A stretch of 23,043 nt of DNA from a virus: positions 1-23,043 of the IMG/VR virus record IMGVR_UViG_3300044845_000885; one strand, 5' to 3'. A program made the position numbers and the translations under genes. Every line of letters starts with the position of its first letter. Position 1 is the first letter of the stretch. The notes under the pieces are model-generated. The model was not told the DNA's origin and ran no database searches. It saw nothing but the letters and a program-made list of their open reading frames with translations. Shown one piece after another: positions 7,324-14,218 of the stretch.

Positions 7324-7836
7324 ATGACTTTAGAACCATTTCAAATTGATTCCCCCGTATTTGAGGACAATCGGGGATGTTTTGCTCCAGTTAAACTTTT
7401 TGGTGATTGGATGCAGTCTAACATTAGTATTAATGATAATATATTCACTTTTAGAGGATTACATCTACAAAGTGGTAGACACAAACAAACTAAAAAACTC
7501 TCAGTAATTAGAGGAGCGATTATCGATTTTGTGGTCGATTTAAGACCTGAAACATTTGGAGACGTTTATCAGTTTATGTTAGAGCCAGGTCAGGCAGTCT
7601 TTGTTCCCAACCACTGCGCTCACGGATTTTTGACATTAAAATCGGGGACTATTGTAAATTATCTTGTAGACAATGACTACAATAAAGATAGTGAAGTTTG
7701 TATTAAGTGGGATTCTGTACCTGATGTTAAAGAAACAATTACAAAATACATTTCAGGTTGGGACTTACAATTAACTATAAGTAGTAAAGACGAAGAAGGT
7801 ATAACACTTGAAGAATATAGAGAACAGATAATTTAA
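7324..7836 (+). CDS. dTDP-4-dehydrorhamnose 3,5-epimerase-like protein (RmlC family)
   Basis: A 170-aa cupin-fold sugar epimerase, slightly shorter than typical RmlC (about 180). Family motifs occur in order: N16-R17-G18 near the start, F43-R44-G45-L46-H47-L48-Q49 with H47 at the catalytic-base position, K58 and R63-G64, D72-L73-R74, the P95-N-H97-C-A-H100-G-F loop, and Y113/Y119 in NYLVDNDYN. RmlC inverts carbons 3 and 5 of dTDP-4-keto-6-deoxyglucose on the way to dTDP-rhamnose. No other rhamnose-pathway gene is present, so it probably acts on a host pool or a related sugar, perhaps to change the host surface or a phage glycoconjugate. The ATG at 7324 is preferred over an upstream TTG (7318). 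Its TAA shares bases with the stop of the converging gene. Confidence 0.85.
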   Translation: MTLEPFQIDSPVFEDNRGCFAPVKLFGDWMQSNISINDNIFTFRGLHLQSGRHKQTKKLSVIRGAIIDFVVDLRPETFGDVYQFMLEPGQAVFVPNHCAHGFLTLKSGTIVNYLVDNDYNKDSEVCIKWDSVPDVKETITKYISGWDLQLTISSKDEEGITLEEYREQII

Positions 7837-8402
7837 ATCATTCCCACATCAATTCCATCCAAACAGGTGGAAACTCCAGCTTCATCTTTGAACTTTTCGA
7901 GAGCTGAGGCAACGTCTATCCACTGAATTGATGTTTCATCGTCTAACCAACTATACAAATCATTTTTGCCAGGTCTTTCACTATTTTCGTAATTATAATT
8001 TACTGCAACCTTACAAAAATCATCAAGAGTTGATATTTTTTCTAGTAAACTCAAAGTACCTGTTGAAAATAAACCTTCCATACTTTTATAAAGGTCTTGT
8101 ATCAAGTATCTTTGAGTCGGAGTTAACCCTCCCGAATATTTTGATTTGTTCTTATTACAATACGTGAAATAGCCTTTTACTTGCATTTCATAGGGGGTAG
8201 GATTTTCACATTCAGACATAGAGCCATCCAATTCGGTTCTAGGTGTTTTACCTGAAAATTCATTATATTTTGATGCTCTAGGGATTTTAGATAAATTTAT
8301 TCTGCTAGCCGCCCCCAAAGGACCTGATATTGGTTGTTCCGATATTACTCTTTTAACTATTCTAACTAAATCTGATTCTGTTAGTCTTATAACTTTTTTC
8401 AT
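7833..8402 (-). CDS. Tagged protein of unknown function (tag type LTESDL)
   Basis: A 189-aa protein beginning MKKVIRLTESDLVRIVKR-VISE-QP, almost a copy of the tag at 709-1008 also at DNA level (roughly four in five bases match by eye over 54 bases). The I-S-E site lies at residues 20-22. The mature part is soluble, with four Cys residues (SECENP, TYCNK, DFCKV, STCLD) and several short helices. It looks like a small compact domain, but I do not recognise it. It follows the DUF4314-like gene by 13 bases and is probably co-transcribed. By inference it is a head cargo protein. Confidence 0.75.
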   Translation of the reverse strand: MKKVIRLTESDLVRIVKRVISEQPISGPLGAASRINLSKIPRASKYNEFSGKTPRTELDGSMSECENPTPYEMQVKGYFTYCNKNKSKYSGGLTPTQRYLIQDLYKSMEGLFSTGTLSLLEKISTLDDFCKVAVNYNYENSERPGKNDLYSWLDDETSIQWIDVASALEKFKDEAGVSTCLDGIDVGMI

Positions 8403-8415
8403 ATTAATAATATTC

Positions 8416-9063
8416 TTAGTGATAAGTGGTCATCCACATATCTAATACTTTAGATGAGTATCTTTTAATGACTCTGGAAACACTTTCAACAGTAATTTCC
8501 TTTCCTTCTTTTTCAAGCACTTTAACTGCTCCCTGAATCATTTTGTCTTTAGCTTCATCTGCCATTTCAACAAGTTCATCAAAGGCATCATCATCTTTAT
8601 TTTCGTTATACTTATTCTCGCTATAAATTCTGTCTGAACCCATATAAAGATATGGCGCCGCACCAAACATATTTGTAATACCTGTTTCTCTTAGTTTTTC
8701 TAAAAATGCAAATAAAAATTGTCTATCAAATGTTCTGAAAACTTCTACATTTGACATAAGGTGTTCCATTTTATTTTTTTGTTCTGATTCTCCCAAGTTC
8801 TTTCTTTTTTTTAATTTCATTAAAATGTCAAAAACATCTTCACCCATCCACCTATCACCAGTGCTTGACCTATCGCCTAAATCTTCAATGAGTGCTAATC
8901 TACTACCATTATCCCAATCTACAAAATATTGTATAAAGGAATGTGCGTGATTAACTTTACTAACGGTTCCTCTATCACCATAAGAAACTGAATCTTCACC
9001 TGGCATCATAATTAGGACTATTCTATCACCCTCTTTCAATCTTGGATTAATCTTATCTTTCAT
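8416..9063 (-). CDS. DUF4314-like protein with C-terminal helical region
   Basis: A 215-aa protein starting MKDKINPRLKEGDRIVLI. Residues about 10-65 resemble the DUF4314 domain, an SH3-like beta fold: GDRIVLIMMPGEDS, GDRGTVSKVNH, then the hallmark VDWDNGSRLALIEDLGDR. The function of that domain is unknown; its fold suggests nucleic-acid or protein binding. The remainder is helical and charged (FDRQFLFAFLEKLRETGI; DELVEMADEAKDKM). I chose the ATG at 9063 because an upstream ATG (9108) would lie inside the divergent gene at 9079. It has no tag. Its ATG sits 5 bases from a palindromic TATTTATAAATA shared with the divergent gene. Confidence 0.75.
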   Translation of the reverse strand: MKDKINPRLKEGDRIVLIMMPGEDSVSYGDRGTVSKVNHAHSFIQYFVDWDNGSRLALIEDLGDRSSTGDRWMGEDVFDILMKLKKRKNLGESEQKNKMEHLMSNVEVFRTFDRQFLFAFLEKLRETGITNMFGAAPYLYMGSDRIYSENKYNENKDDDAFDELVEMADEAKDKMIQGAVKVLEKEGKEITVESVSRVIKRYSSKVLDMWMTTYH

Positions 9064-9077
9064 ATATTTATAAATAT
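9064..9077. promoter_or_regulatory. Bidirectional palindromic promoter candidate
   Basis: ATATTTATAAATAT is a perfect 14-base palindrome that fills nearly all of the 15 bases between two divergent ATGs (9063 on -, 9079 on +). It contains TATTTATA on both strands, and would therefore fire both ways and give leaderless or near-leaderless mRNAs. Confidence 0.55.
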
Positions 9078-9078
9078 T

Positions 9079-9726
9079 ATGGAAATTACAATTTCTGAAG
9101 ACATTCAAAGGAAACTAATTACAGAATCACTGATGGGTGATTTGTCAAAAGTTTTGTCAAATATTTCTCAAATCGGTAAAGAAAATTTGAGAGATACTCA
9201 AAAGATGATGAAATTTGATTTAAAATTTCTTCTTACTTGGAGTGCAACTATTGGGGGGTTTATGGGACCACTTACTCAGTATATTAAAGACCAAAATGTT
9301 GAAATAACTGACGCAAATATAAATCTAATAGTTGTTGGGGTTTGTGCAACTCTTTTCTATAATAATGAAAAATTGGTTGCCGAAATAATTTCAAAGATTA
9401 AGGAAAAAGGTTTAATACCTGTTTTTGAATCAGCTCTTCAAAAGGGGGATGAATTAAGAAGTGCTCTTATTAGATTTTTGGAGTCTATTGGATTAACTGT
9501 CGGAAATTTATTTGCAATTGCAAGTTTTACATTTTTAATTCCAATAATCGGCATTTTAAATACCTATGCAACAAATGGTGAAATTACACCTGAAAGTATT
9601 CAAGAAATATCTGAAAGAATTGCGATGGCCGGTGTTACAGCTTTAAGCGCAACTACAATAAGAAATTTTTTAAAGAAGTTTTTTGCTAAATCCGAGAAGG
9701 GTCAAAGCGAAGAACAGCATTCTTAA
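9079..9726 (+). CDS. Multi-pass membrane protein with tag-like N-terminus
   Basis: A 215-aa protein. The N-terminus MEITISEDIQRKLITE-SLM carries an I-T-E site at residues 14-16 and resembles the neighbours' tags. Apolar stretches lie at about 50-69 (FLLTWSATIGGFMGPLTQYI), 81-95 (NLIVVGVCATLFY), 137-161 (LTVGNLFAIASFTFLIPIIG) and 180-195 (AMAGVTALSATTI), indicating three or four membrane passes. The C-terminal tail is basic then polar (KKFFAKSEKGQSEEQHS). Possible roles are a holin-like protein or a virion membrane protein used in DNA entry; the tag favours the second. The 3' end overlaps the converging metallopeptidase gene by 41 bases. Confidence 0.8.
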   Translation: MEITISEDIQRKLITESLMGDLSKVLSNISQIGKENLRDTQKMMKFDLKFLLTWSATIGGFMGPLTQYIKDQNVEITDANINLIVVGVCATLFYNNEKLVAEIISKIKEKGLIPVFESALQKGDELRSALIRFLESIGLTVGNLFAIASFTFLIPIIGILNTYATNGEITPESIQEISERIAMAGVTALSATTIRNFLKKFFAKSEKGQSEEQHS

Positions 9727-10681
9727 TTTTTGCAACTTCATCGTCGGTAAGTTCAAACTTATCTTGTCTAAACATAAACCAATCGTCAACTACATCCTCC
9801 ATTGGTAAACCCATGGATTTAGCTTTTTGTTTTAAACCAAAATACTGAGCCTCTATTTCATCAGGTTGCATAAAATATTCAAAATTACTTCCATCAAATT
9901 CGTCATCACCTAATCTACCTTCTTCAGATTGTCTTGAGTGTTGCATTTCGTGAGTCATATCATCATTTAACTCCGCAATTATTGCGAATAAATTTTTCTC
10001 AAGTCTTTCGGGGTCAATCTGTATTAAAATTTCAACATCACCAGTATCTTGGTTATAATATGGTTGTAAATCAAAGTCTCTTGCCGATTCAATTTCATTA
10101 TTAAATCTAACATCAACAATTACTTTGTTTTCTTCTCCCCCTGACATAAATGGTAAATAATATTCGCCCTCTTCTTTCTTTTTAAGAATGTTAACAATTT
10201 TCTGAACTATTCCTCTAACCATAGTTCTTGGAATTCTCGACTCTGTAATTTTTTTCTTATATAAGTCAAAACCATCAAGAATCTCAACATCGTCAGGTAT
10301 TGTCATATTTTCAACCTGAACTGAAACATTACTGTCTAAAACTTTAAATTTTTGACTTAGTTCACTTCCAATATACCCCATAATATAGTCAATACCATTG
10401 TTAAAACTGTATGTACTTAACATTTCTACTCTATTAAATGTTTTTCTAAGGTGGTTGGCGGCTTTAAATACACCAGCCCCTAATCCCTCAATTTTAACTA
10501 TTTTAACATCAACTTGAATAACAGGATGCGGCTCTCCCATAGAGTACATGATTCTTTGACCTGTAACTTTTGCAGTGAAATAAAATGTAAACCCTTCAAA
10601 AGTCCCAATGGTCTTTTTGTATTTAAAGACCTTGTCTTTAAGAATTAAACTAGCAACTTTTAGTTGTGATTCGTTATACAT
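9686..10681 (-). CDS. Putative zinc metallopeptidase (HExxH)
   Basis: A 331-aa protein. Residues 236-248 (AELNDDMTHEMQH) contain the zinc-binding, catalytic HExxH motif at 244-248. About 27 residues later DEIEAQYFGL (274-283) supplies Glu275 or Glu277, in the place of the third ligand of gluzincin-type peptidases. The first 150 residues are a beta-rich region with no motif I recognise, and KKKITESRIPR (about 142-152) resembles an internal tag/cleavage sequence. It is the last gene of a leftward operon and overlaps its upstream neighbour by 8 bases. It may process virion or host proteins. Whether it matures the tagged proteins is unknown; the T4 enzyme for that job is a serine protease. Confidence 0.7.
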   Translation of the reverse strand: MYNESQLKVASLILKDKVFKYKKTIGTFEGFTFYFTAKVTGQRIMYSMGEPHPVIQVDVKIVKIEGLGAGVFKAANHLRKTFNRVEMLSTYSFNNGIDYIMGYIGSELSQKFKVLDSNVSVQVENMTIPDDVEILDGFDLYKKKITESRIPRTMVRGIVQKIVNILKKKEEGEYYLPFMSGGEENKVIVDVRFNNEIESARDFDLQPYYNQDTGDVEILIQIDPERLEKNLFAIIAELNDDMTHEMQHSRQSEEGRLGDDEFDGSNFEYFMQPDEIEAQYFGLKQKAKSMGLPMEDVVDDWFMFRQDKFELTDDEVAKIKNAVLRFDPSRI

Positions 10682-10949
10682 TTACAAATTCAATTTTTAC
10701 TTTAAGGTCTCCGTCTCCTTTTATTACTCTATGATAAACACCTTTTGGAATAAATACTTTATTTTCTTTAACTAATTTTTTTGGTAGTTCATTATCAAGT
10801 TGGACGTACCAGTTCTTACCTTCAATAAGTTCAACCAATCTATCTTCTCTGTCTCTGTGCCAAGTATATTCACCAGAATCAGTATCAGAACTAAATGTTC
10901 TAATTTTTACATTTTCTGTTAAATCATTTTGCTTAAATGGAAGATTCAT
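10674..10949 (-). CDS. Cupin-like protein
   Basis: A 91-aa single-domain beta protein from the ATG at 10949, one base after the preceding stop; an earlier in-frame ATG (10979) would overlap that gene by 29 bases and is less likely. The pattern WHRDREDRLVELIEGKNWYV and later VFIPKGVYHRVI fits the two conserved cupin boxes, with His in each as possible metal ligands. Small cupins of this kind may bind metal, sugars or other small ligands; the substrate is not evident. It sits between the basic phage protein and the metallopeptidase in a tightly packed operon. Confidence 0.6.
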   Translation of the reverse strand: MNLPFKQNDLTENVKIRTFSSDTDSGEYTWHRDREDRLVELIEGKNWYVQLDNELPKKLVKENKVFIPKGVYHRVIKGDGDLKVKIEFVNV

Positions 10950-10950
10950 A

Positions 10951-11580
10951 TTACCAAAAACCAGGATATGTTTTACCACCCCAAAGGTGTCCGTATCTGT
11001 TAATTCTGCAAGCCCAATAACCAGCAGTCATTCTGTCTTTCTTTTTTTCACATTGGTGACGTGAGGCAAATGCCTTTCTTGCCTTTGCATTTGATACTTT
11101 TGCAGTTAATCCTCCGCTTACATCACCAAATGAAATCTTTTTTATTTTCCCTGTGGATGGGTTTTTAACATAAACAACATATTTTTTTCCACCACCTGTG
11201 TTTCTCATTGGCCTCCCAACTTGAACTTTTCTACCCTTATATTCGGCCTCAGTTAATTCTTCCTCAATTACAGGAATATCCAAATAAACTTCTTTACCAT
11301 TAGTTAACTGAACTTTTTTACCCAAATCACTTTCAATTAATTCAAGGTCTCTACCACTAAGTTCAATCATTTCATTTTCATAAAGATATCTAACTTCATT
11401 AATTAAATCAAAGAAAGCATCTGAGTGACTTCTGAAAATATTATTAAATAATGGAATTTTATTATCTAAGTGGTATTGTAAATTTTCAGTTATTTCAACA
11501 TTTTCAGTTAATACCATAGATTGTTTAATATTGTCGGCTTCGACCAATATTTTCTTAATAAGAGAATTAATGTTTTTCAT
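10951..11580 (-). CDS. Tagged protein with basic C-terminal phage module
   Basis: A 209-aa protein starting MKNINSLIKKILVE-AD, with an L-V-E site at residues 12-14, closely matching the tag of the peptidoglycan hydrolase at 16508-17173. Further LTE motifs (VLTE-N, EITE-N, ELTE-A) lie in the N-terminal half and could allow repeated trimming. The C-terminal 90 residues form a Lys/Arg-rich module: KKYVVYVKNPSTGKIKKISF, then ARKAFASRHQCEKKKDR, then GYWACRINRY. Modules with FGD...ARK.F..RH.C.....YW.C occur in tailed-phage proteins of unknown function. Its start overlaps the previous stop as ATGA. Confidence 0.75.
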   Translation of the reverse strand: MKNINSLIKKILVEADNIKQSMVLTENVEITENLQYHLDNKIPLFNNIFRSHSDAFFDLINEVRYLYENEMIELSGRDLELIESDLGKKVQLTNGKEVYLDIPVIEEELTEAEYKGRKVQVGRPMRNTGGGKKYVVYVKNPSTGKIKKISFGDVSGGLTAKVSNAKARKAFASRHQCEKKKDRMTAGYWACRINRYGHLWGGKTYPGFW

Positions 11581-11783
11581 TTATTTAATCTTTTCAATAA
11601 AAAATACAATCCAAAAAAGAATGCTGAGACGCAATAAAATATTATAGTAGTTCCCCAGTATGAACCTGTCGAGTCCATTACCATTTTGAACAGCACGTCG
11701 AATCCGAGAGGATTGAAGAAGGTTGCAATAACTAAAGCTACTGTCGCCAGGTTCTTGTGAAGTGTCTGTTTCCAAGTTGTCAT
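11577..11783 (-). CDS. Small two-helix membrane protein
   Basis: A 68-aa protein with two membrane helices, about 12-34 (ATVALVIATFFNPLGFDVLF) and 43-63 (WGTTIIFYCVSAFFFGLYFL), with basic residues at both ends (KQTLHKN; LKRLNK). It is the first gene of the operon running to 9686, and its TGA overlaps the next ATG. It faces the putative lysis cassette across an 88-bp divergent region, so a holin or antiholin role is possible. No family is recognised. A TATTTATA motif lies about 51 bases upstream of its ATG. Confidence 0.7.
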   Translation of the reverse strand: MTTWKQTLHKNLATVALVIATFFNPLGFDVLFKMVMDSTGSYWGTTIIFYCVSAFFFGLYFLLKRLNK

Positions 11784-11834
11784 TACCCATTTAATTGGAT
11801 TTAGAATTTATGCTTGTAATAAGCGATTCTCATT

Positions 11835-11856
11835 TATAAATACCACAATATTTATA
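11835..11856. promoter_or_regulatory. Two divergent TATTTATA-type promoter candidates
   Basis: The minus strand has TATTTATAAATG (TATTTATA at 11835-11842), serving the operon that starts at 11783. The plus strand has TATTTATAAG (11849-11856), 15 bases before the ATG at 11872. They sit nearly back to back in the 88-bp divergent region. Confidence 0.55.
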
Positions 11857-11871
11857 AGTAAATAAAACATT

Positions 11872-12003
11872 ATGGCAACAAAAACAGCAGGGGCTAGTAA
11901 AGTAACTTTCGGCTCAAAAAAATCAGGAAAATCAACAAAGAAATTCACAGCAAATAAAAGGTCAAAAAATTATAAGAAACCATATAAAGGCCAAGGCCGA
12001 TAA
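11872..12003 (+). CDS. Lys-rich 43-aa basic protein
   Basis: An ATG at 11872 opens 43 codons ending in TAA (12001-12003). The peptide contains 12 Lys and 2 Arg and no acidic residue (SKKSGKSTKKFTANKRSKNY, ending PYKGQGR), so it should bind nucleic acid or acidic surfaces. A TATTTATA promoter motif lies 15 bases upstream and the holin-like gene begins 19 bases after its stop, which together support it as a genuine first gene of the cassette. A DNA-condensing internal head protein is one option; function is unproven. Confidence 0.7.
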   Translation: MATKTAGASKVTFGSKKSGKSTKKFTANKRSKNYKKPYKGQGR

Positions 12004-12022
12004 ACTATAAAAAAATAATAAA

Positions 12023-12292
12023 ATGAAAAAAGGTCCTGTGAGGAACTTCTTCAGTAGAATGTTTTCTTCTGACTCGGGAGTCTCATCCAAAAGAGTTATT
12101 AGCTTTATTATTTTAATAAACGTAATTATATTTTGTTACGTCGCCACTTTTTTAGGAAAAATAATTCCTGAATTTATGTTTGATGGACTCGCATTAGTTG
12201 GTGGAGGAGGAATCGGACTCACAGCAATTGAGAATATATTCAGAAAAGGTGGTACTAAAAAAAATATAAACAACGAACCCGAACAACAATGA
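12023..12292 (+). CDS. Holin-like membrane protein
   Basis: An 89-aa protein with a basic N-terminus (MKKGPVRNFFSRMFSSDSG), then SSKR, a membrane helix at about 25-46 (VISFIILINVIIFCYVATFL), a short turn and a second Gly-rich helix (about 51-72, MFDGLALVGGGGIGLTAIE), and a charged tail (FRKGGTKKNINNEPEQQ). The SSDSG-SSKR lead, two helices and a GLTAIE-x-x-F end resemble small phage holin-type proteins from Bacteroidota phages. A holin would form the timed lesion in the inner membrane. Its stop overlaps the next start (ATGA), and the next genes look like spanins. Confidence 0.65.
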   Translation: MKKGPVRNFFSRMFSSDSGVSSKRVISFIILINVIIFCYVATFLGKIIPEFMFDGLALVGGGGIGLTAIENIFRKGGTKKNINNEPEQQ

Positions 12293-12714
12293 TTGAATTT
12301 TTAAAGAAAAGTTGGTACATAATAATTATTGTTTTATTAACAATAATACTTGTTTATCAGTTCAAACAAAATTATCACGTAATTCAAAAGACCGAGCCAG
12401 TTGAGAAATCTACTCGTATTGAGGAACTCAGGGATTCGGTGGAAAAACTCGTTCAAAAGAATGTGGATTTACAAACGGCTTATGATAATAAGCAGACAAC
12501 GGTAATTAACAATATAATAAATAAAAATAATCAAGATGGGAAAAAAATTAACGCTATTCCTCTTTATTCTAACACTCAGCTCGACAGTGTTTGGGCAAGT
12601 AAATCTAATACCGAAAAGGATAGTATACCAAGGGGATACTGGGATATTCTTAACCAAAAAACAGGAGGTAGAAGTATTAAAGACCTTCGAGTACAAAGAG
12701 ATATACAAGAGTAA
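12289..12714 (+). CDS. Rz-like inner-membrane spanin candidate
   Basis: A 141-aa protein with one N-terminal membrane helix (about 8-25, SWYIIIIVLLTIILVYQF) followed by a helical, coiled-coil-prone region (EKSTRIEELRDSVEKLVQKN) and a polar C-terminus. This is the layout of an inner-membrane spanin (Rz), which links to an outer-membrane partner to disrupt the envelope at lysis. Residues from about 83 onward are encoded in DNA that also encodes the start of the next gene in another frame. Assignment rests on topology and position after the holin-like gene, not on sequence similarity. Confidence 0.6.
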   Translation: MIEFLKKSWYIIIIVLLTIILVYQFKQNYHVIQKTEPVEKSTRIEELRDSVEKLVQKNVDLQTAYDNKQTTVINNIINKNNQDGKKINAIPLYSNTQLDSVWASKSNTEKDSIPRGYWDILNQKTGGRSIKDLRVQRDIQE

Positions 12715-13087
12715 TTTAGATTCGATGTTTCGATATGCAGATAATTGCACCGAGGCATTAATGTTATCTCGTGAGGCATTTTTTGGACTTTACGACCAGT
12801 ACAATAAACTTGAGGACGAGGCAAAACTCCAAAGAGATAACGCATTAAATGAGGCAAAATTAAAACAGGATGCTAGGGATAGTCTTGCCACTGAAACTGT
12901 AAGAAAAAAAACTTGGAGAAGGGCGGCTATTGGTGAAGGTATTTTAATTGCCGGAGCAGTTGTTGGTGCCGCAACTGGAGCTTGGGTTCCTGTAGCGGCA
13001 ATCGTTATAGTTGCCGAAGTGGCAATTATATTAGATGTAAAACCTCCTAAACTTACAATGAAAAACTTATTTTTTAAGCCTGAGTAA
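12536..13087 (+). CDS. Secreted protein with coiled coil and C-terminal membrane region, spanin-partner candidate
   Basis: A 183-aa protein whose start lies in another frame inside the Rz-like gene (179-base overlap). Residues 1-21 (MGKKLTLFLFILTLSSTVFG-Q) form a classical type I signal peptide with no lipobox Cys. A coiled coil follows (LYDQYNKLEDEAKLQRDNA), then KKTWRRAA and a long Gly/Ala/Val membrane segment at about 134-167 (GEGILIAGAVVGAATGAWVP), which contains a glycine-zipper pattern. The nested position recalls Rz/Rz1. However, lack of a lipoprotein signal and presence of a C-terminal membrane helix differ from Rz1, so it may be an unusual spanin or an unrelated envelope protein. Confidence 0.65.
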   Translation: MGKKLTLFLFILTLSSTVFGQVNLIPKRIVYQGDTGIFLTKKQEVEVLKTFEYKEIYKSNLDSMFRYADNCTEALMLSREAFFGLYDQYNKLEDEAKLQRDNALNEAKLKQDARDSLATETVRKKTWRRAAIGEGILIAGAVVGAATGAWVPVAAIVIVAEVAIILDVKPPKLTMKNLFFKPE

Positions 13088-13684
13088 AATCTCTTCTTCG
13101 ATTAGATGTCTCATCTTAAATAAATCATCGAGACTCTTACTTTCGATAATATTAGAAACCCCTTCCACAAGGGGTTTTTTATTTTTTGATTCGTGTATAA
13201 AACTAACATCGTAAATTTCAACATCGTTAGTTTCTGAATCGTGAATATCCTCATCAACCATCTCACCTTCCCAATACTCAAGTTCTCCATTTGACATTTT
13301 GGTTCGACTAATAATTTCACAATTATCTCTACTATAAGACTCAGAATTTATGTTCCACCATTCACTTGCGTATTTATTAATACTAACTCTAACTTCAACT
13401 TTATAGTTACCAAATTTTGGCCTTTTAAGTGGTTGAGTTAATGGTTCAGTACTTTTAAAGACATCCCAATTTTCTTTACATAGAGCAGCGATAAAATCAG
13501 CGTCTTCAAAAATGTCATCAACTAAACCTGTCGGCTTAAATTTATCCTCTAGTGTTTCTCTTTCAGAATCACTATCATCAAGTAAATCCCTAACATAACC
13601 AATAGGACTATTATATCCCTCCAAAAGAGGATTGATTAATCTATGTAAAACTTTATCAGGTAAATTTTCTAATTTTGACGCCAT
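13067..13684 (-). CDS. Acidic hypothetical protein
   Basis: A 205-aa acidic protein from the ATG at 13684; a TTG just upstream is an unlikely start because it falls between promoter motif and ATG. The central part is beta-rich (YKVEVRVSINKYASEWWNIN), and the ends are helical. There is no known domain or tag. A TATTTATA motif lies 5 bases before the ATG and overlaps the stop codon of the upstream gene. The last 120 bases or so of the coding region contain, on the other strand, the terminator of the rightward lysis cassette, and the last 21 bases overlap that cassette's last gene. Confidence 0.75.
   Translation of the reverse strand: MASKLENLPDKVLHRLINPLLEGYNSPIGYVRDLLDDSDSERETLEDKFKPTGLVDDIFEDADFIAALCKENWDVFKSTEPLTQPLKRPKFGNYKVEVRVSINKYASEWWNINSESYSRDNCEIISRTKMSNGELEYWEGEMVDEDIHDSETNDVEIYDVSFIHESKNKKPLVEGVSNIIESKSLDDLFKMRHLIEEEILLRLKK
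13156..13187 (+). terminator. Terminator of the lysis-like cassette, inside the converging gene
   Basis: AAACCCCTT-CCAC-AAGGGGTTT gives a perfect 9-bp stem with a 4-base loop, followed by TTTATTTTTTT on the plus strand. It lies 69 bases past the stop at 13087 and within the coding sequence of 13067-13684. Confidence 0.8.
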
Positions 13685-13688
13685 CAAG

Positions 13689-13895
13689 TTATAAATATCC
13701 TAAAACTTTGCTTTTTGTGGATGATAGATTGTCAGACATATTTTTTACCAACTTTTTGGTATATTCACAGTCTTTCCCTCTTTTATTAAAAAATAATTTT
13801 TTAAAATTAGTTATTAATTTTTCGCATGACTCGAATTGAGTTTTTGTTTTTGAAGAGTTAATACACTTATTTATCTTAATATAATGTTCGTTCAC
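13689..13895 (-). CDS. Small basic hypothetical protein (GTG start)
   Basis: A 68-aa Lys-rich protein with three Cys residues (KINKCIN, FESCEKL, GKDCEYT). No ATG is available near the 5' end; the GTG at 13895 overlaps the upstream stop as GTGA, a common coupled-translation arrangement. Its own TAA lies within the TATTTATAA motif that precedes the next gene. Function unknown. Confidence 0.6.
   Translation of the reverse strand: MNEHYIKINKCINSSKTKTQFESCEKLITNFKKLFFNKRGKDCEYTKKLVKNMSDNLSSTKSKVLGYL
13690..13697 (-). promoter_or_regulatory. TATTTATA-type promoter candidate overlapping a stop codon
   Basis: The minus strand reads GATATTTATAACTTG before the ATG at 13684, a gap of 5 bases. The TAA within it terminates the preceding gene. 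Confidence 0.5.
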
Positions 13896-14218
13896 AATAT
13901 TGAGTTTAAGTTAGGATTTCTACTAATAAACGTGTTTGACATAACAGAAACCTCTTTTTCAGTACAAGGTATTTTTCTCTGTTTGGAGAACTCGTCTACC
14001 CAAATTTGAGAAATTTTATTCACTAATTCAATAGGTGTATAATTTTTTGTTTCGATTAAATACATTCCTTCGTAGATGGGAGTATCGGTTCTATCAACAA
14101 AAACAATATTTATACTTTTTTTTAATGGTGAAAATTCTTGGCAAAAAACAAGAAAATTCCTTAAAATCTGAATTTTCATCGGTTTGTCAGTACTGTTATT
14201 TTTAATATTAATTTTCAT
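13892..14218 (-). CDS. Hypothetical 108-aa protein
   Basis: A 108-aa protein with an alternating beta/alpha pattern (INIVFVDRTDTPIYEGMYLI). No membrane segment, tag or known motif. It overlaps both neighbours by a few bases (11 upstream, 4 downstream) in a leftward operon that starts at 14510. Function not recognised. Confidence 0.65.
   Translation of the reverse strand: MKINIKNNSTDKPMKIQILRNFLVFCQEFSPLKKSINIVFVDRTDTPIYEGMYLIETKNYTPIELVNKISQIWVDEFSKQRKIPCTEKEVSVMSNTFISRNPNLNSIL

Noticed and set aside
11581-11790. A 69-codon - strand frame overlapping the small membrane gene
   Set aside because: It overlaps almost all of 11577-11783 in another frame; the latter has two clean membrane helices and an ATGA overlap with the next gene.
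12576-12857. A - strand frame of 93 codons opposite the lysis-like genes
   Set aside because: Antisense to two good genes, with a Cys/Arg-rich composition unlike its neighbours.
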